From Vibrio hepatarius (lineage in GTDB: Bacteria; Pseudomonadota; Gammaproteobacteria; Enterobacterales; Vibrionaceae), in assembly GCF_018860525.1 (NCBI RefSeq), contig NZ_JAHKPM010000032.1:155223-219222 (forward strand): DNA of 64,000 nucleotides. Direction: 5' to 3'. Shown here piece after piece: positions 29,166 to 39,796 of the stretch; position 1 is the stretch's first letter, and each line of letters begins with the position of its first letter. Under the pieces are notes generated by a model. The model was not told the DNA's origin. It saw nothing but the letters and a program-made list of their open reading frames with translations, and searched no databases. The translations under genes were made by a program, and so were the position numbers.

Positions 29166-29203
29166 AGTGATATAGATAACGTAATGGTTCACAGAGTGAG
29201 TGA

Positions 29204-31102
<1,899 letters not shown>

Positions 31103-31160
31103 TTAGTCGAGTCGTTTTTAAAAAGATCAAAAAAGATCGCATTTTTGTGGAACCTTATGA

Positions 31161-31195
31161 AAAAAGCAGAGTCTATTTATATACCACTGCTTTTT
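31161..31195. terminator. Bidirectional hairpin after argH(A) and the small membrane protein gene
   Basis: AAAAAGCAG (31161-31169) and CTGCTTTTT (31187-31195), T-runs on both strands. Confidence 0.75.
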
Positions 31196-31213
31196 CTTAG
31201 AATTATCTAAGAG

Positions 31214-31249
31214 AGCCCCAAAACCGAAATTGGCTTTGGGGCTTTTTTT
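31214..31249 (+). terminator. argH(A) terminator
   Basis: AGCCCCAAA (31214-31222) pairs with TTTGGGGCT (31235-31243), with an inner CC/GG, followed by seven T residues. Confidence 0.92.
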
Positions 31250-31283
31250 CGCTTCAATTTTGCGGAATATGTTAAGTTTAGTT

Positions 31284-31535
31284 TTAAACCTTTCGTTTGT
31301 TATGTCGCCATGGCAAGACGATGAAGCGTATCCAAAGGTGAAGAAATAGTAACCCATGAACCGAAGCCCCTGCGACTATTAACGAAATAGATTCGATAGA
31401 TTTAGGGTTACTTTTTCCTGCATACCACCAAATTATCCAACTAATAACGGATAGGCAAGTGAGCTGTATAATGCAGCGTTTACATCGGCCTATTTTTTTC
31501 CAAAACCAATTTCCATCACAATATTTGCATGTCAT
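31284..31535 (-). CDS. Small cysteine-rich membrane protein, resembles the DUF3624 type
   Basis: Not a gene of known function. From ATG 31535 the product is 83 residues: an N-terminal metal-binding-like patch (CKYC, then GRCKRC, four cysteines) followed by two hydrophobic segments with WWYAG between (about residues 25-40 and 52-72) and a basic tail. I recall short Vibrionaceae proteins of the DUF3624 group with this layout, but cannot confirm it. The frame stays open upstream to TTG 31601, and neither start has a clear ribosome site, so the start is uncertain. It lies between two terminators, downstream of the flavoprotein gene. Confidence 0.6.
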   Translation of the reverse strand: MTCKYCDGNWFWKKIGRCKRCIIQLTCLSVISWIIWWYAGKSNPKSIESISLIVAGASVHGLLFLHLWIRFIVLPWRHNKRKV

Positions 31536-31623
31536 ATGTATGATTTCTGGATAGTAAAATTGAGGTAATGCATCAAGCTTAGTTGAAAGTCCTTCTCGCA
31601 ACTAGTTGTTTTTCATAAAAATA

Positions 31624-31646
31624 AAAACGAGCCAGTGGCTCGTTTT
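31624..31646. terminator. Bidirectional terminator below the flavoprotein gene
   Basis: Perfect ten-base stem AAAACGAGCC (31624-31633) and GGCTCGTTTT (31637-31646), T-rich on the minus strand. Confidence 0.9.
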
Positions 31647-31668
31647 ATCATTATCGATAGTATTTAGG

Positions 31669-33141
31669 TTAGCAGCCAGGACCGCAATCGAGGCAGTGCC
31701 TGATCATCTCTGGGCCTAAATGCAATTTGGCATTCAGATCACGTAGCGCGGTCCTTACTCCCTCTTCTATCACTGGGTGATAAAAGGGCATATCAAGCAT
31801 TTCGGATATTGTCATCTTGTTTTGGTGTGCCCAAGCGAGTAGGTGGGCTAAATGTTCTGCGTTTGGTCCTATCATCTCAGCTCCGAGGAAGCGACCAGTC
31901 CCTTGCTCACCGTAAATATGCAAAAGCCCTTGATTGCGTAGTATGACTCGAGAGCGACCTTGATTCTCAAAAGAGACTTCACCTGTCGCAAAGCAGCCAC
32001 AATTTCCTAATCGTACTTCAAGCTGCTTGAAGCTTTCGCCTACCATAGCTATTTGTGGGTCCGAGAATACGGCAGAAATAGATGAGCGGCGAAGTCCAGC
32101 GCGGATATCGGGATATCGCCCTGCGTTATCACCCGCGATACGACCTTGATCTGCGGCTTCATGAAGTAAAGGAATTTGGTTGCTTGCATCACCTGCAATA
32201 AATATATTACCTACAGATGTTTGTAGCGTGTAATGATCCGCCGTTGGCACTCCACGATCGTCTAACTTAACGGATGTATTTTCTAGCCCTAGCTTGTCTA
32301 CATTAGGTCTACGACCTGTTGCGGCAAGAACGTAGTCAACAATGAATGTCTCTAGCTCACCACCATGGTTGATAAATTGTATTTCAACTTTATCTTCACC
32401 TGAACCATCAGAGGCTGAAATACGCTTCATTTGTTCCACTTTGACGTTGGCATCGAGATAAAACTCTTGTTTGAAGGTTTTATCTGCATAGCTCATCACT
32501 TCAGGGTCTGTGAGAGGACCGACTTGACCTCCAAGGCCGAATAGCTTGACTTCTACACCAAGACGATGCAACGCCTGACCTAGCTCTAGTCCAATTACTC
32601 CAGGGCCAAATACAGCAACTGACTTTGGTAGGTCATCCCATTCAAAGACATCATCGTTAATGATCAGGCGATCTCCCAGTTCATCCCAAGCACTAGGGTA
32701 GGCAGGACGAGAGCCTGTAGCGACTATGGTGCGCTTGGCGATGACTTCTGTATGATCATCGATACGTAACTTGTTGTTATCAATAAACTGAGCATACCCA
32801 CTAATTTTGTCTTGAGCTGGTATTTCATCGACACTTTCGAGGACAAAACCGACAAAACGATCACGTTCTCGTTTGACTCGGTCCATAACTTCGCGACCAT
32901 TGATGATTATGTCGCCTTGTGGGTGGATACCAAATAGGGGAGCTTTTTCAATCTGGTGGACGCTTTCGGCTGCTGCAATAAGCAATTTAGATGGCATACA
33001 ACCTACTCGAGCGCAGGTAGTGCCATAAGGACCACCTTCAATCATCACTACACTTGATGTGTGCGCCTTAGCAGCACGGTAGGCCCCAAGACCTGCTGTA
33101 CCGCCACCGATCACTACAACATCGACATTAAGCTGTTTCAT
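31669..33141 (-). CDS. Lpd-like FAD disulfide reductase with C-terminal cysteine tail
   Basis: Pyridine nucleotide-disulfide oxidoreductase of 490 residues. FAD motif VVIGGGTAGLGAYRAA is at residues 9-24, the redox pair CARVGC at about 43-48 and the NAD-binding VFGPGVIGLELGQAL near 178-192. The C-terminal domain has the acid-base motif HPVIEEGVRTAL near 455. Unusually, the protein ends HCLDCGPGC, adding three cysteines within its last eight residues. It is not beside pyruvate or 2-oxoglutarate dehydrogenase genes but next to a peroxiredoxin-glutaredoxin hybrid and oxyR, so a role in peroxide defence is more likely than lipoamide oxidation in those complexes. Substrate unknown. Confidence 0.85.
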   Translation of the reverse strand: MKQLNVDVVVIGGGTAGLGAYRAAKAHTSSVVMIEGGPYGTTCARVGCMPSKLLIAAAESVHQIEKAPLFGIHPQGDIIINGREVMDRVKRERDRFVGFVLESVDEIPAQDKISGYAQFIDNNKLRIDDHTEVIAKRTIVATGSRPAYPSAWDELGDRLIINDDVFEWDDLPKSVAVFGPGVIGLELGQALHRLGVEVKLFGLGGQVGPLTDPEVMSYADKTFKQEFYLDANVKVEQMKRISASDGSGEDKVEIQFINHGGELETFIVDYVLAATGRRPNVDKLGLENTSVKLDDRGVPTADHYTLQTSVGNIFIAGDASNQIPLLHEAADQGRIAGDNAGRYPDIRAGLRRSSISAVFSDPQIAMVGESFKQLEVRLGNCGCFATGEVSFENQGRSRVILRNQGLLHIYGEQGTGRFLGAEMIGPNAEHLAHLLAWAHQNKMTISEMLDMPFYHPVIEEGVRTALRDLNAKLHLGPEMIRHCLDCGPGC

Positions 33142-33212
33142 TTTAGATTCCTGTCTTAAGAACCATTGAAGTGATACATCACTTCGATGGTGATATTGAG
33201 GGGGAGCTTGAA

Positions 33213-33941
33213 TTAGTTTAGGTAGGAATCCAGTTCTTCGCTGCCACCAATATGTTTACCACCAATAAAAACTTGTGGCACAGTGGCACGTCCGGAAATT
33301 GCACGTAAGCTGACGGTGGTAGCATCTTTACCCAATATGACTTCTTCATACTGAAGGTTGTGGTCTATCAAACTCTGTTTTGCTTTAACGCAAAATGGGC
33401 AACCAGGTTTGCTGAATACGGTAATTGACTCTTGCACTTTGTGCTCTGGGGCAATATAGGCGAGCATAGTGTCAGCGTCAGAAACTTTGAATGGGTCGCC
33501 AGGTTCATTAGGCTCAATAAACATTTTCTCAACAACCCCATTTTTTACTAACATGCTGTAGCGCCATGAGCGTTTTCCAAAGCCAATATCATTTTTATCG
33601 ACCAGCATGCCCATACCATCAGTGAATTCACCATTACCATCGGGTAAGAAGGTGATGAATTCGGCTTCTTGATCCGCTTTCCAAGCATTCATAACAAAAG
33701 TATCATTGACAGAGACACATAAAATTTCATCTACGCCATGCTCTTTAAAAACAGGAAATAGTTCATTGTAGCGTGGTAGATGGCTAGATGAACAAGTTGG
33801 GGTGAAGGCTCCTGGTAAACTAAAGACAATCACAGTTTTGTTTTTAAAAACGTCTTCACTGGTGACGTTTACCCAAGCATCGCCTTGACGAGTTGGGAAT
33901 GTGACTTGCGGTATACTGTGGTTTTCTTTCGATGTATGCAT
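33213..33941 (-). CDS. Hybrid peroxiredoxin-glutaredoxin (Prx5-Grx fusion)
   Basis: Glutathione-dependent peroxidase combining both catalytic steps. Residues 1-165 are a Prx5-type peroxiredoxin with peroxidatic Cys50 in PGAFTPTC; residues 172-242 are a glutaredoxin with the active site Cys181-Pro-Phe-Cys184, the cis-proline loop TVPQ near 220-223 and the GGSEEL glutathione-binding turn. Fusions of this kind are known in Haemophilus and Vibrio. It diverges from oxyR across a well-matched OxyR operator and lies 71 bases upstream of the flavoprotein gene in the same direction, suggesting an OxyR-activated two-gene unit. Confidence 0.95.
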   Translation of the reverse strand: MHTSKENHSIPQVTFPTRQGDAWVNVTSEDVFKNKTVIVFSLPGAFTPTCSSSHLPRYNELFPVFKEHGVDEILCVSVNDTFVMNAWKADQEAEFITFLPDGNGEFTDGMGMLVDKNDIGFGKRSWRYSMLVKNGVVEKMFIEPNEPGDPFKVSDADTMLAYIAPEHKVQESITVFSKPGCPFCVKAKQSLIDHNLQYEEVILGKDATTVSLRAISGRATVPQVFIGGKHIGGSEELDSYLN

Positions 33942-34037
33942 TGTGGTTTCCTTTGATAATATTGAATAAGGTCTATCAGCAGTGAATGTGATTGATGTTG
34001 ATGAGGCTATTATTTTAAATTTACTTTGATAGCTCCA

Positions 34038-34074
34038 ATCGTTTAATGCTATGGTATCGATAGGATTTTTCTAT
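34038..34074. promoter_or_regulatory. OxyR operator between prx-grx and oxyR
   Basis: Four tetranucleotides, ATCG (34038), CTAT (34049), ATAG (34060) and CTAT (34071), are each separated by exactly seven bases. OxyR consensus is ATAG-N7-CTAT-N7-ATAG-N7-CTAT, so 15 of 16 defining bases match. It ends 19 bp before the oxyR start, fitting autorepression and activation of the divergent gene. Confidence 0.85.
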
Positions 34075-34093
34075 TTTATTTAGGTAGCTGAGA

Positions 34094-34984
34094 ATGAACA
34101 TTCGCGATTTTGAGTATCTGGTGGCATTAGCAGAGCATAATCACTTTCGTAAAGCGGCAGAAGCGTGTTTTGTTAGCCAGCCAACCTTAAGTGGTCAAAT
34201 TCGTAAGCTAGAAGATGAATTAGGTACAGCTTTGCTTGAGCGAAGTAGCCGTCGAGTATTATTTACTGATGCTGGCCTTCAGTTAGTCGGGCAGGCGAAA
34301 CGAATTTTGTCGGAGGTAAAAACATTTCGAGATATGGCGAGTGGTCAAGGTAAGGCGATGACAGGCCCTATGCATATTGGTTTTATTCCCACGGTTGGTC
34401 CCTATTTGTTGCCCAAGATTGTTCCTGTGTTAAAGGAGAAATTTCCTGATCTTGAGTTATTTTTGCACGAAGCTCAAACTAATCAATTGGTCAGGCAACT
34501 AGAGGATGGAAAACTGGATTGCTTGGTGTTGGCTTCTGTTGCTGAGACGGAACCCTTCAAGGAGATTGAAGTGTATGAAGAGCCTCTTAGTGTTGCCGTT
34601 CCATGTGATCATGAATGGTCAAAACTAGATGAAATCGATATGTTGGAACTTAATGGTAAAACAGTACTTGCATTGGGTGATGGACATTGCTTGAGAGACC
34701 AAGCCTTGGGCTTTTGTTTTGCCGCTGGGGCAAAAGATGATGAACGGTTTAAAGCGACGAGTCTTGAAACGTTACGCAACATGGTTGCTGCAGGTGGAGG
34801 GATCACTTTGTTACCTGAACTTTCAATACCAAAAGAAAAATATAAAGATGGTGTTTGCTATGTGAAAGCGATCAATCCCGTGCCTTCTAGGAGCATTGTG
34901 GTTGCTTATCGTCCGGGCTCTCCGCTCAAAGCTCGTTTTGAACAGTTAGCAGGAACAATAAAGCAGCAGTTAGAAAGGCAATAG
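34094..34984 (+). CDS. oxyR: Peroxide sensor and LysR-family regulator OxyR
   Basis: Senses hydrogen peroxide through a reversible disulfide and activates defence genes. The 296-residue protein has the LysR helix-turn-helix at residues 1-60 (FRKAAEACFVSQPTLSGQIR) and the sensing cysteines at exactly Cys199 and Cys208 (GHCLRDQALGFC), the E. coli positions. This separates OxyR from other LysR proteins. It diverges from the prx-grx gene across its operator. Its stop codon lies inside an 18-bp perfect inverted repeat. Confidence 0.97.
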   Translation: MNIRDFEYLVALAEHNHFRKAAEACFVSQPTLSGQIRKLEDELGTALLERSSRRVLFTDAGLQLVGQAKRILSEVKTFRDMASGQGKAMTGPMHIGFIPTVGPYLLPKIVPVLKEKFPDLELFLHEAQTNQLVRQLEDGKLDCLVLASVAETEPFKEIEVYEEPLSVAVPCDHEWSKLDEIDMLELNGKTVLALGDGHCLRDQALGFCFAAGAKDDERFKATSLETLRNMVAAGGGITLLPELSIPKEKYKDGVCYVKAINPVPSRSIVVAYRPGSPLKARFEQLAGTIKQQLERQ

Positions 34985-35015
34985 ATTTGGATATTTTAAT
35001 ATCCAAATCTATTGC
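34978..35015. repeat. 18-bp perfect inverted repeat spanning the oxyR stop codon
   Basis: Left arm 34978-34995 (GCAATAGATTTGGATATT) and right arm 34998-35015 are exact complements around a two-base loop. No T-run follows. It lies between convergent oxyR and mrcA and may end or protect both transcripts. Confidence 0.85.
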
Positions 35016-35074
35016 TTGAGGTTTTGGTAGTCGTATTCCTAAGTTCTAAGAGTTTAATCCTGCGATATAAATAC

Positions 35075-37603
35075 TTAAAACAGTTCTTCGTTTTCTGTTG
35101 AGGTATAAATGGTATCCATTACTTCATCGCTGACGTAGTCGACTGGTTCTGTGCCTTCAACGAAGTATTCAAACATTGAGCTTGAATCAAATTTGTTGGT
35201 TAGTAGGCCAGAGTTACGATCTATCCTTACTCGAACAATATTGGCAGGGATCTCTTTTTCTTGAGTGGGTACATCAGTAAGTGCTGCTTTCATAAAGTCA
35301 ACCCAAGCCGGCTGAGCGGTCTTTGCACCAGCCTCCGCACCAGAAATTTGCTCTTTATTAAGGTTGCTATTAGGTATGGTTCGTCCTAGCTTACGGGTGT
35401 GGTCATCAAAGCCTACCCAAGAGATGGCAACCATTCCAGGCCCATAGCCATTGTACCAAGCATCTTTGGAATCATTGGTTGTACCGGTTTTTCCACCTAT
35501 ATCACGGCGTTTTAGTGCTTGTGCTCTCCACCCAGTTCCATTCCAGCCAGTTTTTTCGCTCCAGTTTCCTCCTCCCCAGATATTGCTATACATCATTTCT
35601 CGCACTAAAAATGCGGTTTGTTCAGAAAGGACTTTTGGAGCGTATTGAGCGGCTTGATTAGCATTATTAGGGTCAACGTCTTGTTCTAAAAATTCATTAT
35701 CTAGGTTATCTAAATCATTTTCTGAGCAGGACTCACGGCAAATGAGTTTAGGCTCAGCTTCAAATTCTAGATCACCAAATGGGCCTTCAATTTTACTTAT
35801 GTAATAGGGTTCTACGTAGTAACCCCCATTGGCAAATACAGAATAGCCTTGAGCCATTTTCATTGGTGTTAAGCTACCCGCCCCTAATGCTATGGTTTCT
35901 GAGCGTGGTAATTGATCAAGATTAAAACCAAAACGAGTCAGATACTTGCGTGTTTCATTTAAGCCAACTTCACGCAGTACTCGTACTGCCATAACATTTT
36001 TTGATTGTGCAAGACCAATCCTTAAACGGGTTGGGCCTATGTAGGTAGGCGGTGAGTTTTTTGGTCGCCAAGCTGTTCCTTGGCTTTTATCCCACTGATT
36101 GATAGGTGCATCGTTGACCAAGGTTGCTAACGTTAGCCCTTTATCTATTGCTGCCGAGTATATAAACGGCTTAATACTTGATCCGACTTGTCTTACTGAC
36201 TGTGTAGCACGGTTAAATTTGTTATGTACAAAGTTGAACCCCCCAATGAGAGAAAGTACTGCACCGCTCTCAGGGTTCATGGCCACAAATGCAGTGTTGG
36301 CATTAGGGACTTGGCTCAACTTCCAGCTCGTACTAGTTTCTTGGCTTTCTTGGTGTTGAATTTCTCTCTTACGCACCCAAATTTGCTCTCCAGTAGCGAG
36401 AACTTCAGTTGCTGAGCTTGGTGCAGGGCCTTGACGTTCGTCAGTTAAGAATTTACGAGCCCATTTGATGCCATCCCACTCAAGTGTCTGGTAGCCTTGA
36501 TGTTTAACCCATATTTGGGCCTGTTGAACGGTGACGTCAGTAACAATGGCTGGAGTGAGTTCTCCGTATGTCGGCACCTTGGCTAATATTTCATCGAATT
36601 TTTCTGTATCGAAGGGCTTTTGACCTTGTGACCAAAGAGTTTTCTCTGCGCCTCGATAGCCATGTCGCTCATCGTAGGAAAGTAAGTTATTGATTGCTGA
36701 TTGATTAGCAGCAGACTGCAATTTAGAGTCCACAGTCGTATAAACGTTCATACCGGAGGTGTACGCATCTTCTCCGTATTGTGCAACCATCCAAGATCGA
36801 GCAAGCTCGGCGACATATGGAGCCTTGAGTTCAATTTCAGCGCCGTGATAGCGTGACATTATCACTTCACTACGGGCTTGTTCGAATTCGGCTTTAGTGA
36901 TGTATTCTTCATTTATCATGCGCTGTAGTACGACATTTCTACGATTTGTTGCACGCTGAAGTGAATATATTGGGTTCATTGTTGATGGAGCTTTCGGCAT
37001 TCCGGCTAACGTTGCCATTTCACTAAGCGTAAGATCCTTAAGATCTTTACCAAAGTATGTTTGCGCAGCAGCGCCAAAACCATAGGAGCGATAGCCTAAG
37101 AAAATCTTATTGACATACAGCTCCATAATTTCTTGTTTACTTAATAACTGCTCAATATGAATGGCGATAAAAATTTCTTTTATTTTGCGCATGATCTTCT
37201 TTTCATTAGAAAGGAAGAAATTACGGGCGAGTTGTTGTGTGATGGTACTCGCTCCTTGCTTTGCTGAACCTGAAATCGCTACGACAAGTGCTGCTCGAGT
37301 GATGCCGATAGGATCTATCCCGGGGTGCTCATAGAATCGACTGTCTTCTGTCGCAATTAGTGCTTCAATTAGATGTGGTGGGATTTCATCATAGGTCACT
37401 GGAATACGACGTTTTTCACCAAACTGTGAGATGAGTTTGCCATCTTGACTGAATATCTGCATGGGTGTTTGCAGTTTGACATCTTTTAATGTTGCTACAT
37501 CGGGCAACTCAGGTTTGACATAAAGATAGAAACCAAAAATGGTACCAATCCCAAGCAGTGTGCAAACCAATACGAAAACAAACAATCGCTTTATGAACTT
37601 CAC
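35075..37603 (-). CDS. mrcA: Penicillin-binding protein 1A
   Basis: Bifunctional peptidoglycan glycosyltransferase and transpeptidase anchored in the inner membrane. The 842-residue protein has an N-terminal membrane anchor (about residues 8-28), the glycosyltransferase motif EDSRFYEHPGID near residues 86-97 and KEIFIAIHIEQLLSKQEIMELY near 140-161. The transpeptidase domain shows SSIKPF (SxxK) near 470 and KTGTTNDSKDAW near 700. It is divergent from pilM, the same layout as mrcA and the hof genes in E. coli. Confidence 0.97.
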   Translation of the reverse strand: MKFIKRLFVFVLVCTLLGIGTIFGFYLYVKPELPDVATLKDVKLQTPMQIFSQDGKLISQFGEKRRIPVTYDEIPPHLIEALIATEDSRFYEHPGIDPIGITRAALVVAISGSAKQGASTITQQLARNFFLSNEKKIMRKIKEIFIAIHIEQLLSKQEIMELYVNKIFLGYRSYGFGAAAQTYFGKDLKDLTLSEMATLAGMPKAPSTMNPIYSLQRATNRRNVVLQRMINEEYITKAEFEQARSEVIMSRYHGAEIELKAPYVAELARSWMVAQYGEDAYTSGMNVYTTVDSKLQSAANQSAINNLLSYDERHGYRGAEKTLWSQGQKPFDTEKFDEILAKVPTYGELTPAIVTDVTVQQAQIWVKHQGYQTLEWDGIKWARKFLTDERQGPAPSSATEVLATGEQIWVRKREIQHQESQETSTSWKLSQVPNANTAFVAMNPESGAVLSLIGGFNFVHNKFNRATQSVRQVGSSIKPFIYSAAIDKGLTLATLVNDAPINQWDKSQGTAWRPKNSPPTYIGPTRLRIGLAQSKNVMAVRVLREVGLNETRKYLTRFGFNLDQLPRSETIALGAGSLTPMKMAQGYSVFANGGYYVEPYYISKIEGPFGDLEFEAEPKLICRESCSENDLDNLDNEFLEQDVDPNNANQAAQYAPKVLSEQTAFLVREMMYSNIWGGGNWSEKTGWNGTGWRAQALKRRDIGGKTGTTNDSKDAWYNGYGPGMVAISWVGFDDHTRKLGRTIPNSNLNKEQISGAEAGAKTAQPAWVDFMKAALTDVPTQEKEIPANIVRVRIDRNSGLLTNKFDSSSMFEYFVEGTEPVDYVSDEVMDTIYTSTENEELF

Positions 37604-37745
37604 CGGAGAATCCCTGATTAATTACGCTTACGTTATGCAAACTCGTACAGTTTAAGCTAAAAACGTAGCTCATATGTGTTTATGCGCCCACTAAATAAAT
37701 GGAATTAAATTAGTGGGCTACGTTAACCTGACGGAGCTGAGCAGC

Positions 37746-38669
37746 ATGGGCCAATCATTAATTACAGGCGTTGACATTAACCACCGGTATATTCGAGCCG
37801 TGGTGTTAAAGCCTGGAAAAAACACTTGCAAACTGGTTTGTTATCACCAAGTAGCTATTGACGACGATATTCTTACTGATAACGACAGGTTAAATTATCA
37901 GGAAATTGTAAAGAATCTAAAAGAACTAAGAAAGGCTTTACCCTTATTTAGTCGTAAAGTGTGCCTAAGCATTCCAGATAATGCGATAATAACTAAGCAA
38001 TTACAGTTAGATAGCGGATTAAGTGAAGAGGAATCTCTTTTTGCTATTGAACAAGCTTTTTCGCAACATTCTTTAATTGAGGTTGACGATCTCTATTTTG
38101 ATTTTATTGTTTTACCTAACCATGATGAAAATAACAAGCATACATATCAAGTTTATGCCACTCGCAAGTATGACATTGATGGTCTGATGGCTGCCTGTTC
38201 TCAAGCGAAACTAACTCCCTTACTCATCAATCCATACTCCTACAACCTTAGCCAGCTTTGGCGACAAGCTGTTGACTATTATCAACAACATAATTGGTTA
38301 CTTATTGATTTTAATGGTTCTCACTTGTCTATGTACTTTGAATCCAAAGTGCAGGGGAGTGTTTATCATCATCTTGAGGTGGGAGACGAAAAAAGCACAA
38401 TTTTAGACGGATTAAGGAGCCTCTATCGTCATATTCAGTTACTTAATATACAACCTAGCGGGGTATGGCTTACTGGAGAAAGTAGGTTAAATCCAGATCG
38501 AATATGTGAGTCAATACCAGAGGCGAAATTTGATTGTGTATTTTTAAATTTGCCCGAGTTAGTAAGATTTAAAACCAATCATCAAGTTCAGACACTTGGT
38601 GAATATTCTAGGGCTTTGAGCCTGGCCTTAAGTGGTATCAAATGGCTGGAGCAAGTTTATGAGTTATAA
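37746..38669 (+). CDS. pilM: Type IV pilus inner-membrane platform protein PilM
   Basis: Actin-like cytoplasmic ATPase-fold protein that docks to the PilN tail. The 307-residue product from ATG 37746 (MGQSLITGVDINHRYIRAVVL) has a GGAG ribosome site ten bases upstream; a GTG at 37713 in frame is possible but less family-like. First gene of pilMNOPQ, whose members all overlap or abut. The sequence is divergent from classical PilM (for example the first loop is GVDINHRYIR rather than a Gly-Ser form), but order and fold start are clear. Confidence 0.9.
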   Translation: MGQSLITGVDINHRYIRAVVLKPGKNTCKLVCYHQVAIDDDILTDNDRLNYQEIVKNLKELRKALPLFSRKVCLSIPDNAIITKQLQLDSGLSEEESLFAIEQAFSQHSLIEVDDLYFDFIVLPNHDENNKHTYQVYATRKYDIDGLMAACSQAKLTPLLINPYSYNLSQLWRQAVDYYQQHNWLLIDFNGSHLSMYFESKVQGSVYHHLEVGDEKSTILDGLRSLYRHIQLLNIQPSGVWLTGESRLNPDRICESIPEAKFDCVFLNLPELVRFKTNHQVQTLGEYSRALSLALSGIKWLEQVYEL

Positions 38670-39216
38670 CATCAACCTTATCCCATGGCGAGAAAAACGC
38701 CGTGGATATCAGATTCGTATTTTAATATCTCGTTTGTGTGTCGTCACTATAGTGGGTGCTCTCACCTGTATTTATTTAGCAAAATATCTAGCTTCAAAAG
38801 TGGAGAAACAACAAGAGCGAGTAGCTCTACTTAGTGAGCGAAGTCAATGGATTGTTGAACAGAAAGAGCGAGGAAAGCTGACCCAACAGAATATAGAGCA
38901 AATAGAATCTGCTATAAGCACTTTAATTCGGTTCGATGTTCAGCGTTTCCGTTCTTTAGATTTAATGCTTATGTTATCTGAAACCATACCTGAGAGAGTG
39001 TATCTCAATCAAATTAGTTTAACTGGCAACCAGGTTCAACTTAAAGGGATAACCGCGACTTCCGCAAATCTTAGTGAGCTGCTAACTCTTTTAAATCAAT
39101 CGCCTGGTGCTAATGCAGTTACCGTGCAGCAATTACGTGGCAATGACTCAAGTACTCAGCATAATTATCTGTTTTTTACCATCTTGTTTGAATTGGTTGA
39201 GCGTATTCATGAGTAA
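38659..39216 (+). CDS. pilN: Type IV pilus assembly protein PilN
   Basis: Bitopic inner-membrane protein of the pilus alignment complex. The 185-residue product from ATG 38659 begins MSYNINLIPWREKRR, the PilM-binding INLLPWR motif, followed by one membrane segment (about residues 24-42). Its start lies inside the end of pilM (11-base overlap) with GGAGCAAGTTT upstream. A longer upstream frame inside pilM is discounted. Confidence 0.92.
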   Translation: MSYNINLIPWREKRRGYQIRILISRLCVVTIVGALTCIYLAKYLASKVEKQQERVALLSERSQWIVEQKERGKLTQQNIEQIESAISTLIRFDVQRFRSLDLMLMLSETIPERVYLNQISLTGNQVQLKGITATSANLSELLTLLNQSPGANAVTVQQLRGNDSSTQHNYLFFTILFELVERIHE

Positions 39217-39796
39217 TAGACAATATTTTTCTTTACTTTCTCTTGCTAAGTTGAGCACATCGGTTCAGTGTCTCTTTTTTGCTGGTTATCTTATCTTTAT
39301 CTTTGTCGTTGCTTTTTTTGTATACCTTAATCCACAGCTAAAGGTACTGGAGTCTCTTGGAGAAAAAGAGATTCAACTGATACAGGTTCTAAATTCAAAT
39401 GATAATAAGGTACGATTAGATAAACTTTCAGGAGAACTCGCCGACTTAAAAAAGACCGAAAAACGCTTGCGAGCCCAAGTCACTCGTTCAGAGAGTTTAC
39501 CCCAAATAGTAAAGCGGTTAAGTCAAATAGCAGAGCAACATTCTTTAGACTTGTCTAGCATCGTTCAAGGTGACAGCAATAGTACTGATATTGCTCCCAT
39601 CTTAGGACTTCAGATTGAACTCCATGGCCATTACTCGCAGGTGGTTGATTTTTTCCGTTCGACGGCTAAAAGCCCTTATTTGATTTATTTCGATAAGCTT
39701 CAATGGAGCCGTGTCGATAGACATGATAATGCGCTACATGTGCAAGGTAATGTGTTTTTTTTAGCGGAGAGTTTAGGGAATAAAAATGCGAGTTGA
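39209..39796 (+). CDS. pilO: Type IV pilus assembly protein PilO
   Basis: Inner-membrane partner of PilN in the alignment complex. I start at ATG 39209 (MSNRQYFSLLSLAKL), which overlaps the pilN stop by eight bases; earlier in-frame starts fall inside pilN. The 195-residue protein has one membrane segment (about residues 24-44, CLFFAGYLIFIFVVAFFVYL), a coiled-coil-like stretch rich in Lys/Glu/Leu (about 60-95), and a ferredoxin-like C-terminal domain. Confidence 0.92.
   Translation: MSNRQYFSLLSLAKLSTSVQCLFFAGYLIFIFVVAFFVYLNPQLKVLESLGEKEIQLIQVLNSNDNKVRLDKLSGELADLKKTEKRLRAQVTRSESLPQIVKRLSQIAEQHSLDLSSIVQGDSNSTDIAPILGLQIELHGHYSQVVDFFRSTAKSPYLIYFDKLQWSRVDRHDNALHVQGNVFFLAESLGNKNAS

Noticed and set aside
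39107..39216. Possible frameshift at the pilN-pilO junction because frames overlap by 110 bases
   Set aside because: The true pilO start is at 39209; the earlier part is only an open out-of-frame region inside pilN, and both proteins are full length.
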